A stretch of DNA of 64,000 nt from JAENVU01 sp038250905. GTDB taxonomy: Bacteria; Actinomycetota; Acidimicrobiia; IMCC26256; JAENVU01. The position numbers and the translations under genes are program-made. The notes under the pieces were generated by a model. The model did no database searches and had not been told where the DNA came from. It saw only the letters and a program-made list of their open reading frames with translations. Position 1 is the first letter of the stretch. Every line of letters begins with the position of its first letter. This document shows, piece by piece, positions 55,588-64,000 of the stretch. Where the stretch lies: contig JBBSBV010000017.1 in the NCBI GenBank assembly GCA_038250905.1, forward strand, positions 1-64,000, written 5' to 3'.

Positions 55588-56148
55588 GTGCGTTCACATG
55601 TGTGGTGGTATACGGCGCGGGCCGGCGGGATCGTCGCGTGGGCGCTGGTCTCGTTGGCCGTGGTCGGCGGGCTCCAGCTTTCGACGCGCCTCGTCCGGAA
55701 GCCCGCGCCCAGCTGGGTCCTCGACGTCCACCGCTTCGTCGGCGGGCTCTCGGTCGCGTTCGTGGCCGTCCACCTGCTCGGGCTCGCACTCGACCCGTTC
55801 ATCGGGTACGGAGTGGCGGACCTGTTCGTGCCGTTCGCGTCCGCGTTCAAGCCGCTGCCTGTCGCGCTCGGCGTGATCGGGTTCTATCTTCTGCTCGCGA
55901 TCGAGATCACGTCGCTCGCGATGCGCAAGCTGCCGCGCCGTACGTGGCACGCGGTCCACCTGACGAGCTTTGTGTTGTTCGTCATCGCCACCGTGCACGG
56001 GCTCACCGCGGGGACCGATCGACACAACGCGGTGTTCCAGTGGGCGTGCCTGCTGGTCGCGGCGCTCGTGCTGATGATGACGCTGGTGCGGGTGTGGTCG
56101 CCGCGCCGAGCAGCACGCGCCCCGGCGGCGGGGACCGACCGGACCTGA
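55588..56148 (+). CDS. ferric-reductase-like transmembrane protein
   Basis: A 186-aa protein with five membrane helices. Histidines spaced for two b hemes lie in DVHRFVGGLSVAFVAVHLLG and TWHAVHLTSFVLFVIATVHG, the arrangement of the ferric reductase/MsrQ superfamily. It probably shuttles electrons across the membrane. A soluble flavin partner is not fused. Grouping with apbE and two small secreted proteins hints at a flavin-dependent extracytoplasmic electron-transfer unit. Confidence 0.8.
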   Translation: MRSHVWWYTARAGGIVAWALVSLAVVGGLQLSTRLVRKPAPSWVLDVHRFVGGLSVAFVAVHLLGLALDPFIGYGVADLFVPFASAFKPLPVALGVIGFYLLLAIEITSLAMRKLPRRTWHAVHLTSFVLFVIATVHGLTAGTDRHNAVFQWACLLVAALVLMMTLVRVWSPRRAARAPAAGTDRT

Positions 56149-56238
56149 CGGACCCGAGCGCGCGGTTACGTCGTTCCAGATCGTCGCCGCCCGACCCCGG
56201 GTGAGATTGCGCACCTGCCGAGATGTGAGGATGCGTCG

Positions 56239-57540
56239 GTGACTGTGCAACCGCGCCGGCTGGACCGGGCGCTCGGCCTCTGGCAGGTGACCGCGAGCGG
56301 CGTCGGGATCATCATCGGCGCGGGGGTCTACGTCTTGATCGGCTCGGCGACGGCGCTCGCCGGTCCTCGGGTCTGGATGGCCTTCGTCGCGGCGGGACTG
56401 CTCAGCGTCTTCACGGGCATCAGCTATGCCGAACTCGCTTCGATGTTCCCGAGCGCCGGCGCCGAGTTCGAATACACCCGCCACGCGTTCCCGTCATGGG
56501 TCGCCTTCCTGGTGGGCTGGATCATGTTCGTCGGATTGATGGTGGCCGCGGCCGCGGTCGCGTTGGGATTCGGCCACTACGCGACCTATTTCGTGCCCGC
56601 CCCCGACCGCGTCTGGGCCCTGGCGTTGCTCGCGCTCGTGACGCTCGTGGCCCTCACCGGAATCCGTCGGTCGGCTCGCCTCACATTGGTGTTGAGCGTC
56701 GTCCAGGTCGGTGGCCTCCTGTACGTGATCGCGGTCGGCGCGCCCCACGTGGGTCAGGTCGACCTGCTCTCGGGTGGCGGGACCGGATACGAAGGTGTGC
56801 TCGCGGCGGCTGCGCTCGTGTTCTTCGCGTTCATCGGGTTCGACGAGGTGATCACACTCGCCGAGGAGACGCGCGATCCGACCCGTACCATTCCGCGCGC
56901 GCTCCTGCTGGCGCTCGCGATCTCCGCGCTGTTGTACGTCGGCGTCGCGATCACCGCGGTCAGCGTGGTCGGTGCGTCCAGGCTCGGGAACGCCGAACGA
57001 CCGCTCGCGTTCGTGCTCGACCATGTGCTGGGTGGCCGTGGTGCTGCCGTCGTTGCGGTGATCGCGCTGATCGCGACGACGAACACGACACTCCTGTGCA
57101 TCACCGCGGCCTCACGGCTGCAATACGGGATGGCCGAAGCCGGTGCCCTCCCGGCGGGGTTCAGCCGGCTCGGCGCGCGGTCACGCGCGCCCATCGTCGC
57201 AGTCGGTCTCGCGGCCGCGGTCGCGGCGGGCTTCGTCCTCGTGGGGGACTTGACACTGATTGCGAGCGTCACCGACTTCGCGGTCTATCTCGTGTTCATT
57301 GCGGTGAACCTCGCGGTGATCCTGCTCCGGTTCCAGGCCCCGGGGCGGGCTCGGCCGTTTCGGGCCGCGGGATCGGTGAGACGGGTCCCGGTCATCCCGG
57401 TGCTCGGGCTCGTGACCGTCTTCGTGATGCTCCCTGCACTGCGGTGGGAAGCCCTCGCGCTCGGTACTGCCCTCTGCGGTCTCGGTCTGGGTGCATTCGC
57501 GCTGCTCCGTCGCCGTGGGATCGGTACCGTCGGCGGGTGA
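56239..57540 (+). CDS. APC superfamily amino-acid permease
   Basis: A 433-aa transporter with twelve hydrophobic segments. SGVGIIIGAGVYVLIGSATA at residues ~20-40 is the unwound substrate-binding helix 1; FFAFIGFDEVITLAEETRDP near 198 is the conserved helix 6 region. Substrate is most likely an amino acid. GTG 56239 lies six bases after GAGGAT, a weak leaderless pattern. Its TGA overlaps the start of the LigD remnant. Confidence 0.85.
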   Translation: MTVQPRRLDRALGLWQVTASGVGIIIGAGVYVLIGSATALAGPRVWMAFVAAGLLSVFTGISYAELASMFPSAGAEFEYTRHAFPSWVAFLVGWIMFVGLMVAAAAVALGFGHYATYFVPAPDRVWALALLALVTLVALTGIRRSARLTLVLSVVQVGGLLYVIAVGAPHVGQVDLLSGGGTGYEGVLAAAALVFFAFIGFDEVITLAEETRDPTRTIPRALLLALAISALLYVGVAITAVSVVGASRLGNAERPLAFVLDHVLGGRGAAVVAVIALIATTNTTLLCITAASRLQYGMAEAGALPAGFSRLGARSRAPIVAVGLAAAVAAGFVLVGDLTLIASVTDFAVYLVFIAVNLAVILLRFQAPGRARPFRAAGSVRRVPVIPVLGLVTVFVMLPALRWEALALGTALCGLGLGAFALLRRRGIGTVGG

Positions 57541-58064
57541 GCGGACGGAAGGTGACCCCGGCGATCGAGATCGAGGTCGGCGATCGCGAGGTGCGGATCA
57601 GCAACCCGGACCGGGTGTACTTCCCGACGCGCGGCGAGACGAAGCTCGATCTCGGACACCGAGTCGCCCGACGAGTGGCGCATCGACCTCGACCCGATGC
57701 CCGACTGCGATTTCGGCCGGGTCCGACGCGTCGCCGGTGTCGTCCACGAGATTCTCGACGAACTCGGCGCGGTCGGCTGGCCCAAGACCTCGGGCGGTCG
57801 TGGTCTCCACGTGTACGTCCGGATCCGGCCCGAGCACGGGTTTGCCGACGTGACGACCGCTTGGTGGCGGCGCGACCGGGAGCCCGATCTGGTCTTCGTC
57901 GACTACAACCAGAACGCACGGGACCACACGATCGCGGCCGCTACTCCGTACGCGGCGACCCGGAGGGCGTCGTCTCCGCCCCACTGCGGTGGGAGGAGGT
58001 CGCAATGTCACCCGCTCACCACCCGACGACCGCTTGTCGACTCAGCGAGCCCCAGACGCACTGA
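57537..58064 (+). pseudogene. decayed LigD-type polymerase/primase gene
   Basis: Three pieces of a non-homologous end-joining polymerase domain occur in different frames: DREVRISNPDRVYFPTRGE at the start, then WRIDLDPMPDCDFGRVR to TSGGRGLHVYVRIRPEHGF and DLVFVDYNQNARDHT, then YSVRGDPEGVVSAPLRWEEV. About 100 codons are lost at ~57650 with a frame change, about 35 codons in frame after GFADV near 57853, and one or two bases near 57940. The active-site acidic motif is partly gone. GTG 57537 overlaps the permease stop. Confidence 0.8.
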
Positions 58065-58168
58065 GGCGACAAACGCTGCGCAGATCGGGAGCGCGAGGCC
58101 ATCCAGGGGCGCGTCACTCGCACCGGTGCGTCCCGCGGGACGTCCCAGAATCTGGATGATCGTGGCCG

Positions 58169-59572
58169 CTAGACGTCGGCCAGCTTGCGCAGGTCCTGGT
58201 GGGCGGCCTCGACGGCGTGGGCGAGTGCTTCGAGGTGAGGGGTGAGTTCCCGGCAGGAGATGAATCCCCAGTCCATCCGATCGAGATAGCTCATCACCGT
58301 GACGTTCAACCCGGCACCTTCGATCGGAGGCCCGAGCGGCAGGAGCGACACCACGCGCGCACCGGCGAGGTACAACGGGAACGGCGGACCGGGGACATTC
58401 GAGATCACGAGGTTGATCGGCACCGTGCCGCGACTGGCGAGCCCCCCGAGCAGCCGGCTCGCGAGCCCGAAGCTCATGGGCCCGGCCAACTCGCCCAGTT
58501 CGAGCAGCGTGCGCGCCCCCATCGCGTGATGTTCTTCCTTGGCGCCTTTCGTCGCGTCCCGGATGTGCGCGAGCTGATCCTCGACGTCCTCCAGGTGGGT
58601 CGGCAGCGACACGAACATCGACGACACCTTGTTCGCACTGTCGATGTGGGCGGTGTCGTCGTTGCGTACCGAAACCGGACACGACGCGATCAACGGCCGA
58701 TCCGGTAGGGCGTCGAGGAACTCCAGGTAGTGGCGGAGCGCGCCGGTGGCGGTCGCCAACACCACGTCGTTGACGGTGCACCCGAGGGCCGCCTTGATGG
58801 CCTTCACCTCGTCGAGCGGGACCGACGCGAACGCCACGGACCGGTGCGCGGTCAAGAGCGCGTTCCACGGCGTCAGTGGCGTGTTGAACGGCGTGCCGCC
58901 CGACGGCAGGCTCGAGTCTCGGCGCACCCGCGTGATGCCCACTGCGCTGCGGACCAGGTTCGGCATCGTCCGGGCGAACGCGTAGGGAAGCGGTCGACGC
59001 AGGCGAGAGACGACCGCGTGCTGCACCATCTCGAAATCCGACGGCGGGTGCTCGGGATGCCAGTCGTCGACGGTGGGGCTGGCCGCCGGGGTCGGCTCGA
59101 GGTCGAGGATGCTGGTGATGAGACTCGATCCGGAGACCCCGTCGATGGTCGCGTGGTGCATCCGGGCGACGGCCGCGATCGCTTCGCCGTGCGCCACTCC
59201 CTCGATGACCCAGAAGTCCCAGAGCGGTCGGGTGCGATCGAGGGGACGACCGGCGATGTCGCCGATGATGTCGGCGAGTTGCTCGGGGCTCCCTGGCGGC
59301 GGCACCGCGATGTGGTGCAGGTGGTAGTCGAGATCGAAATCCGGATCGTCGAACCACACGGGACGGTGGAGATCGAACGGCACCCGCCCGAGCCGGCGCC
59401 GGAACTCCGGCAGTGACGGCAGCCGTGACGCGAGATGGGCCTTGATCTTCTCGAACGAATAGCCACCGGGGACCGTCGACGGGTCGAGGAGCATGACGGC
59501 CTGCACGTGCATGTGCGTGGTCGGCGTCTCCAGGTACAGGAACGCAGTGTCCATTCCGCTGAGACGTTGCAT
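58169..59572 (-). CDS. WS/DGAT family O-acyltransferase
   Basis: A 467-aa wax ester synthase/diacylglycerol acyltransferase. The catalytic HHxxxDG motif is HHATIDG near residue 137; LSGMDTAFLYLETPTTHMHV opens the protein, and VPINLVISNVPGPPFPLYLAGA near 375 is the ND-type motif region. It forms triacylglycerol or wax esters from acyl-CoA. GGAGGGAGG lies before ATG 59572. Last gene of the MaoC-P450-WS/DGAT operon. Confidence 0.9.
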   Translation of the reverse strand: MQRLSGMDTAFLYLETPTTHMHVQAVMLLDPSTVPGGYSFEKIKAHLASRLPSLPEFRRRLGRVPFDLHRPVWFDDPDFDLDYHLHHIAVPPPGSPEQLADIIGDIAGRPLDRTRPLWDFWVIEGVAHGEAIAAVARMHHATIDGVSGSSLITSILDLEPTPAASPTVDDWHPEHPPSDFEMVQHAVVSRLRRPLPYAFARTMPNLVRSAVGITRVRRDSSLPSGGTPFNTPLTPWNALLTAHRSVAFASVPLDEVKAIKAALGCTVNDVVLATATGALRHYLEFLDALPDRPLIASCPVSVRNDDTAHIDSANKVSSMFVSLPTHLEDVEDQLAHIRDATKGAKEEHHAMGARTLLELGELAGPMSFGLASRLLGGLASRGTVPINLVISNVPGPPFPLYLAGARVVSLLPLGPPIEGAGLNVTVMSYLDRMDWGFISCRELTPHLEALAHAVEAAHQDLRKLADV

Positions 59573-59598
59573 GGCGACCCTCCCTCCTCGGCCTCGAT

Positions 59599-60876
59599 TC
59601 AGCGCTGGCGGGTGCCCGTCGGCGCGGTGGGAGTGAACGACACCGGCAGCCGTTTGACCCCGCCGACCAGCGGAATCGTCATCGCCTGCAGATACGTGGG
59701 TTCGGCCGTCGGCGTGATGTCCGGCAGCCGGGTGAGGAGCTCGCGGAAGACGATGCTGAGTTCCCGGCGGGCGAGGTGCGCGCCGAGACAGAAGTGCGGA
59801 CCGGCACCGCCGAAGCCGACGTGGGGCGTCGCGCCCCGGTGCACGTCGAAGCGTTCGGGATCCTCGAACACCCGGGGATCCCGGTTCGCGGCACCGTAGA
59901 AGAGGACGACCTTGTCGCCGGCCACGAACTCGTGGTCGCCGACGGTCGCGGGTCCGGTCGCGGTGCGACGCATGAAGGTCACCGGCGATGCGCACCGGAC
60001 GATCTCCTCGACCGCGCTCGGCGCCAACCCGTCGAGATCGTCCTGCCACGCCCGGCGCTGATCGGGGTTCTCTCCGAGCAGGTGCATGCCGAGCGAGGTG
60101 GCGGTGCGGGTGGTGTCGTTGCCGGCGACGGCGAGCAGGATGAAGAACGGTCCGATCTCCTCGTCGGTGAGGGATTCGCCCTCCAGGTCGGCATGGACGA
60201 GCGCGGAGGTGAGGTCGTCGGTCGGGTCGGCGCGGCGGGCCTGGGCCAGTTCGGTCATCAGCCCGGTGAGCGTGATGCCGGCCTCGAGGATGGCCCCGAC
60301 CGGCTCCCGGCCCTTCATCATCTCCGGGTCGCCGGCGCCGAGGATCACATTGGTCGCCTCGAGCACGGTGCCGAACTCGGATCGGGGGATGCCCATCATG
60401 TCGCAGATCACGAGCAGCGGGAACGGCGCCGAGATCGTCTCGACGAGGTCGACCTCACCCTGCTCGCAGATGTCGTCGACGAGCGCGGTACAGATCCGGG
60501 TGACGGAGTCGACGACCTGTTCGAGTCGCCGCGGGGTGAACGAGCGACCGACGATCCCGCGCAGCCGTGCGTGGCGGGGGTCGTCCATGGCGATGAACGA
60601 CCCGAAGTACTCGAGCGCCGCGGCCGGCATGTCCTGGATGGAGATCGAACCCTGACCTGAGCAGAACAACTCCGGTTGCCGGCTGATCTCGACCAGCTCG
60701 GCGTGGCGGATCACCGCCTGGAAGTGGTCGACCGTCCCCATCGGGCTCGTGAGTTCGACGGGCACGAACGCGGCGTGCTCGCGCAGTGCGGCGAAGTCGA
60801 CCATCCGTTCGCGGAGTGGTCGCTGCCAGAATCCGGCGTCGCCGATCGACCAGCCACTCGGTGTGGTGAAGGTCAT
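59599..60876 (-). CDS. cytochrome P450
   Basis: A 425-aa soluble P450: I-helix AVAGNDTTRTATS near residue 245, EEIVRCASPVTFMRRTA (ExxR region) near 290, and heme-binding loop GFGGAGPHFCLGAHLAR with the axial cysteine near 360. Sequence style (DDPRHARLRGIVGRSFTPR) is close to CYP125/CYP142-like steroid or fatty-chain hydroxylases of actinobacteria; the substrate is inferred. Seven bases after the MaoC gene. Confidence 0.88.
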   Translation of the reverse strand: MTFTTPSGWSIGDAGFWQRPLRERMVDFAALREHAAFVPVELTSPMGTVDHFQAVIRHAELVEISRQPELFCSGQGSISIQDMPAAALEYFGSFIAMDDPRHARLRGIVGRSFTPRRLEQVVDSVTRICTALVDDICEQGEVDLVETISAPFPLLVICDMMGIPRSEFGTVLEATNVILGAGDPEMMKGREPVGAILEAGITLTGLMTELAQARRADPTDDLTSALVHADLEGESLTDEEIGPFFILLAVAGNDTTRTATSLGMHLLGENPDQRRAWQDDLDGLAPSAVEEIVRCASPVTFMRRTATGPATVGDHEFVAGDKVVLFYGAANRDPRVFEDPERFDVHRGATPHVGFGGAGPHFCLGAHLARRELSIVFRELLTRLPDITPTAEPTYLQAMTIPLVGGVKRLPVSFTPTAPTGTRQR

Positions 60877-60883
60877 GTCCCGC

Positions 60884-61366
60884 TCAGGCGTAGACGGTGC
60901 GGGTGAGCCACTCGGCGACCAGGGCCGGCTTCTCCTCGCCTTCGATCTCGATGGTGAAGTTGCGGGTGACCTCGACCATGTTGCCCTTGAGTTCCACGTT
61001 CGAGGTGACGGCCCGGGCCCGGATCCGAGCGCCGACCTTGACCGGACTCACGAAGCGCACCTTGTTGAACCCGTAGTTGATGCCCATCAGGATGCCCTCG
61101 TACTTCGCCGGGTCGGGCGGTGCAGCACTGGCGCCGGCGGCGAGGTGGGTGAGCATCGCGAGGGTCAGGAACCCGTGGGCGATGGTGCCGCCGAACGGTG
61201 TGGCGGCGGCGCGCTCGGGGTCGACGTGGATGAACTGGTGGTCGTGGGTGACGTCGGCGAACTGGTTCACCTGTTCCTGGGTGACCTCGAACCAATCGCC
61301 CGTACCCTCGTCGGTACCGATGTCGGCCTGGAACAACTGGAATGCCTTCGCGGCGGCTTCGCTCAT
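60884..61366 (-). CDS. MaoC-like (R)-enoyl-CoA hydratase family protein
   Basis: A 160-aa single hot-dog domain: DWFEVTQEQVNQFADVTHDHQFIHVD (shown in part below 20: ADVTHDHQFIHVDPERAA) contains the catalytic Asp/His pair, then GGTIAHGFLTLAMLTHL and GFNKVRFVSPVKVGARI. It hydrates trans-2-enoyl-CoA in lipid or steroid side-chain breakdown. TAGAGT lies eight bases before ATG 61366, a likely promoter of the three-gene operon. Confidence 0.88.
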   Translation of the reverse strand: MSEAAAKAFQLFQADIGTDEGTGDWFEVTQEQVNQFADVTHDHQFIHVDPERAAATPFGGTIAHGFLTLAMLTHLAAGASAAPPDPAKYEGILMGINYGFNKVRFVSPVKVGARIRARAVTSNVELKGNMVEVTRNFTIEIEGEEKPALVAEWLTRTVYA

Positions 61367-61437
61367 GGCGTCGCACTCTAGAGGCGCGCCGCGGCTCCGA
61401 CCGTTCCGGGCCGGGTAGCGACCGGCGGCGGTGGGCT

Positions 61438-62988
61438 CTAGGTGACCTTGAGGCAGTCCGAGCAGCGCCCGACCGCGCCGCTGTTCGGCCCCGCCCCGGT
61501 CCCCGGGTTCTGGACGTAGACGGTCTGGATCCCGACCCCAGCGTTCGCATTGATCTGGATCGTCGCGGTGATGCTGGTGTCGCTGTTGACGGTGGTGGAG
61601 ACCGGGGCCAACACGCCCGGCTGGGCGACGACGGTCGCGCCGGCGACGAAGCCGCGGCCGGTGATCGAGATGGTGATCTGGGCGCCGCGTGCGCCGGTGG
61701 TGGGCGAGATCGCACTCGGTTGCGGAACGTCGATCGCCCGGTCGTAGAAGTCCGCGAGCGAGTTCGTGTCGTCGCTGACGTAGCCGCCCAGCGAGCGGAA
61801 CGTCGCGTACCGGCCGTTGCCGGAGATCGCCGGGTTCGACGAGTTGGTCGCCAGTTGTCCGATCCACTGGTCGGTGCTGAGGAGCATCGTGCGGGCGAGG
61901 AGGCGATCGCGGACGACGACGTCGAGTACCGCACCGTTGGTGTCCGTGCCCGTCGGGTTGCCCGAGGTCGCGTAGGCCACCCGGTTCCCGTCGGCACTGA
62001 TCTGCGGCGACTGGGAGTAGCCGCCGATCGGTGTGCCCGTCGGCGAGACGCTCACGCGGCTGACGGTATTGGCGACGGTGTCACGGACGAAGACGTCGGT
62101 TCCGGGGAAGGGATCGGCGACCCCGTCGATGTCGGACCCGCCGACGAACGCCACGTAGCGCCCATCGTTCGACAACGACGGGCTGTCGCCGCCGCCGTCG
62201 AGCAGGGGGTCCTTCGGCCGGCTGATGCGCGACGTCGTCTTGGCCGCGAGGTTGCGGAGATAGACGTCGTCGGAGATGTTCTGGTCGCTCGCGATGAGGT
62301 CGGTGTCGGTCGTGAACGCGACGAACAATCCGTTGCCGCTGATCGTGACGTCGGAGACACCGAAGTCGGGCTGTACCCCGTTTGCGACACTCGCCAGCAC
62401 GTTGGCGTTCGTGACCCGGTCGTGCACGTACGCGTCCGTGTCCATGTTCGTGTCGGCGGCGACGATGTCGGTGCCGGCAATGAACGCCACATAGCGGCCG
62501 TCGGCGGAGAGGCTCGGCGAGGTGGTCGCGTCGGGGAGCTCGGCTCCGGTCGCGGTCACGCTGACGCGCGTGGTGGTGTTGGTGACCATGTCGCGAACGA
62601 AGACGTCGGTGACGCCGTTGTTGTCGTTCGGCACGAGGTTGTCGGCGTCCGAGGAGAACGCCACGTACCGGCCGGTGCTGTCGATCGCGGGTTCGGCGGA
62701 GCTGTTGTTCGCGGGGTCGCCCGCCGTCGAGCGGCTGACGAGCACGCGGGTGTCGAGCAGGGTGTCGTACCGGTAGATGCCGTCGGTGACGCCCGGTGCG
62801 TTGGCATCGGACCCGGCCGCATAGGCGACGTAGCGCCCGTCGGCGCTCATCGCGGTGCGGTCGCTACCGGCACCGGTGGCACCGGCCACCGGGCGGCTCA
62901 CCCGCTGGATCCAGGCGCACCCGCTCGCGGCGAGGACGATGGTCGCAAAGAGCGCGATCGGGCGGATTTGTGCACGAAGCTTGCGCAT
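61438..62988 (-). CDS. secreted TolB-like beta-propeller lipoprotein with IPT/TIG domain
   Basis: A 516-aa protein with a lipoprotein signal (VLAASGCAW, cysteine near 24), then repeated WD40-like/TolB blades such as SADGRYVAY, STGRYVAFSSDADNLVPN and SLSNDGRYVAFVGGSD, alternating with VFVRDMVTNTTTRVSV-type strands. An IPT/TIG domain closes it (ISPTTGARGAQITISITGRG). Probably a surface protein; partner unknown. ATG 62988 is the only sensible start, because the upstream frame belongs to a frameshifted neighbour. Confidence 0.78.
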   Translation of the reverse strand: MRKLRAQIRPIALFATIVLAASGCAWIQRVSRPVAGATGAGSDRTAMSADGRYVAYAAGSDANAPGVTDGIYRYDTLLDTRVLVSRSTAGDPANNSSAEPAIDSTGRYVAFSSDADNLVPNDNNGVTDVFVRDMVTNTTTRVSVTATGAELPDATTSPSLSADGRYVAFIAGTDIVAADTNMDTDAYVHDRVTNANVLASVANGVQPDFGVSDVTISGNGLFVAFTTDTDLIASDQNISDDVYLRNLAAKTTSRISRPKDPLLDGGGDSPSLSNDGRYVAFVGGSDIDGVADPFPGTDVFVRDTVANTVSRVSVSPTGTPIGGYSQSPQISADGNRVAYATSGNPTGTDTNGAVLDVVVRDRLLARTMLLSTDQWIGQLATNSSNPAISGNGRYATFRSLGGYVSDDTNSLADFYDRAIDVPQPSAISPTTGARGAQITISITGRGFVAGATVVAQPGVLAPVSTTVNSDTSITATIQINANAGVGIQTVYVQNPGTGAGPNSGAVGRCSDCLKVT

Positions 62989-63104
62989 AGACCGAACCCC
63001 GGACCTTTCTGGCGGATCGAGAATGATAGATCGCTCCAGACTCCCGCCGGTACGCGGCCGACCACCCCGCGTGAGGTTCTTGCGGGTCAGCGCCTCCGGG
63101 GCCG

Positions 63105-63906
63105 TCAGCGGGCCGGCGCGCGGACCGCATTGACGGTGAACCGCTCGACCTGACGGGTGTGCCCCCCGGTCGACGCGCTCACCATCAGCACCGGATCGTT
63201 GGGGGGGGGAGAACGTCACCGTCGCGGCCCACGGTGACGCCGTGCCGCCGGCGGGGATGCAACAGACCTCACCGAGGTACCCGTTGGCGTGTAACTGCTG
63301 GACGTGGACCTTGATGCTCTCGTCGACACCGGTGATGGTGCCGCCCACGGCGAGGGGCGAGGTGATGGTGGCGCCGTACGCGGGTTGCGTCAGCGCGAAA
63401 TCGGTGTCGTCGGTACCGACGACCTCCCATGGCGCCGCGGTGCCCGCCCGGTACTTGACGAGATGGACGACCGCGGCCGTCGTGAGCGTCGTGGTGTCGG
63501 GGACGAACGACCCGACTGCGACGTGCGCGCCCGTCGCGTCGGTGTGGGTGGTGACGATCTGGTCGACCTCTGTGTATCCGAGGAAATGCGCGAATGCGAG
63601 CGCCGTCACCGCCGGGTCGCGGTAGTCGGGTTGACGGCGGCCGCTGGACTCCCAGTCCTGGACTTCCTGCTCGGTCTGGAACGGGTAGAGGGGGAGCAGC
63701 GGCGGTGCGAGGACCGCGTCGGTCGCCGGAGCAGCAGCGGTCGAGGTGGTCGACGCTTTCGCGGTCGTGGTCGTCGTCCGCTTGGTGGTGGAGGTCGAGC
63801 GGGAGTTCGAACTCGATCCGCTGCACGCGCTGATCAGGATGCCCGCGACCAGGGCGGCGAAGACGCGAGCCCACCTTGGGACAGCTACCTCTGACCGGAG
63901 CATCAT
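63105..63906 (-). pseudogene. Gmad2-like lipoprotein gene interrupted at a nine-G run
   Basis: A lipoprotein signal (VAGILISACSGS), a Thr-rich linker, a ~100-residue domain and a C-terminal Ig-like domain (PAYGATITSPLAVGGTITGV) resembling Gmad2. The frame is lost at the run of nine G at 63201-63209: with eight, the protein would continue SPPNDPVLMVSASTGGHTRQ and end at 63105 as a complete ~266-aa protein. As given, the frame instead runs into the next gene. It may be a sequencing error, a real mutation or phase-variable slippage. Confidence 0.75.
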
Positions 63907-63939
63907 GGTGACCTCCTCGATCCGATACGTGGTGTCACG

Positions 63940-64000
63940 CTACGCCGGTTCGACGACCGCCCGGGGATCGACCTGCGAGCCGAAGTGGCGACGGCGCATC
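63940..64000 (-). CDS. possible 3' end of a further minus-strand gene
   Basis: The minus strand entering from the right edge reads RRRHFGSQVDPRAVVEPA and stops at 63940. Too short to identify; it may be noncoding. Confidence 0.25.
   Translation of the reverse strand, partial: MRRRHFGSQVDPRAVVEPA

Overview
The window is about 68% GC, coding-dense DNA from an actinobacterium. Evidence is the order ftsK, rimO-pgsA-cinA, recA, miaB-miaA-dapF-hflX, lexA, LysM SOS protein, nrdR; an F420-type LLM oxidoreductase; a WS/DGAT acyltransferase with a P450 and a MaoC protein; and many leaderless promoters. A deep lineage such as Acidimicrobiia is my inference; nothing in the sequence names the organism. 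I saw no tRNA, rRNA, CRISPR array or transposase.

Layout. 0-7.5 kb: end of an unidentified gene, secreted phosphodiesterase, molybdopterin oxidoreductase, RNase J, SDR, double GNAT. 7.6-14 kb: ftsK, two membrane glycosyltransferases, a beta-lactamase-fold hydrolase. 14.1-31.7 kb: conserved core with rimO-pgsA-cinA-thpR, recA, miaB-miaA-dapF-hflX-dapC-dapD-dapE, lexA, the LysM protein and nrdR. It holds the SOS switch (lexA, recA and the LysM gene all carry GAAC-N4-GTTC boxes) and most of the succinylase branch of lysine/diaminopimelate synthesis. 32-34.9 kb: B12-dependent ribonucleotide reductase with a strong promoter and a candidate NrdR box.

34.9-36.9 kb: a secreted beta-helix lipoprotein lies between two copies of an 18-bp repeat, each opening a helically phased TTGCA/TTCAG array. 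This is the most peculiar structure in the window.

37-49 kb: an accessory nitrite/nitric-oxide island. A four-gene operon (lone NuoF-like flavoprotein, NnrS-like membrane protein, RIC-hemerythrin-cupin fusion, metal-binding HMA protein) diverges from a 40-aa ORF plus nirK. The divergent start sites straddle a palindrome, TCTAGT-N4-ACTAGA, that recurs 4.6 kb away at a second divergent promoter. A PAS protein, ClC channel, MarR regulator, SufR-like regulator and group III globin follow. The island is littered with remnants: an aceE fragment, an SDR fragment and a universal-stress/peroxiredoxin chimera.

49-64 kb: DoxX, a seven-repeat PQQ-like lipoprotein, LLM oxidoreductase, an ApbE plus two-component plus ferric-reductase-like group, APC permease, a decayed LigD-polymerase gene, a MaoC-P450-WS/DGAT operon, and two lipoproteins, one interrupted at a nine-G run.

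Start codons were often set from a recurrent pattern: TANNNT, six bases, then ATG or GTG with no ribosome binding site, as expected for leaderless mRNAs.
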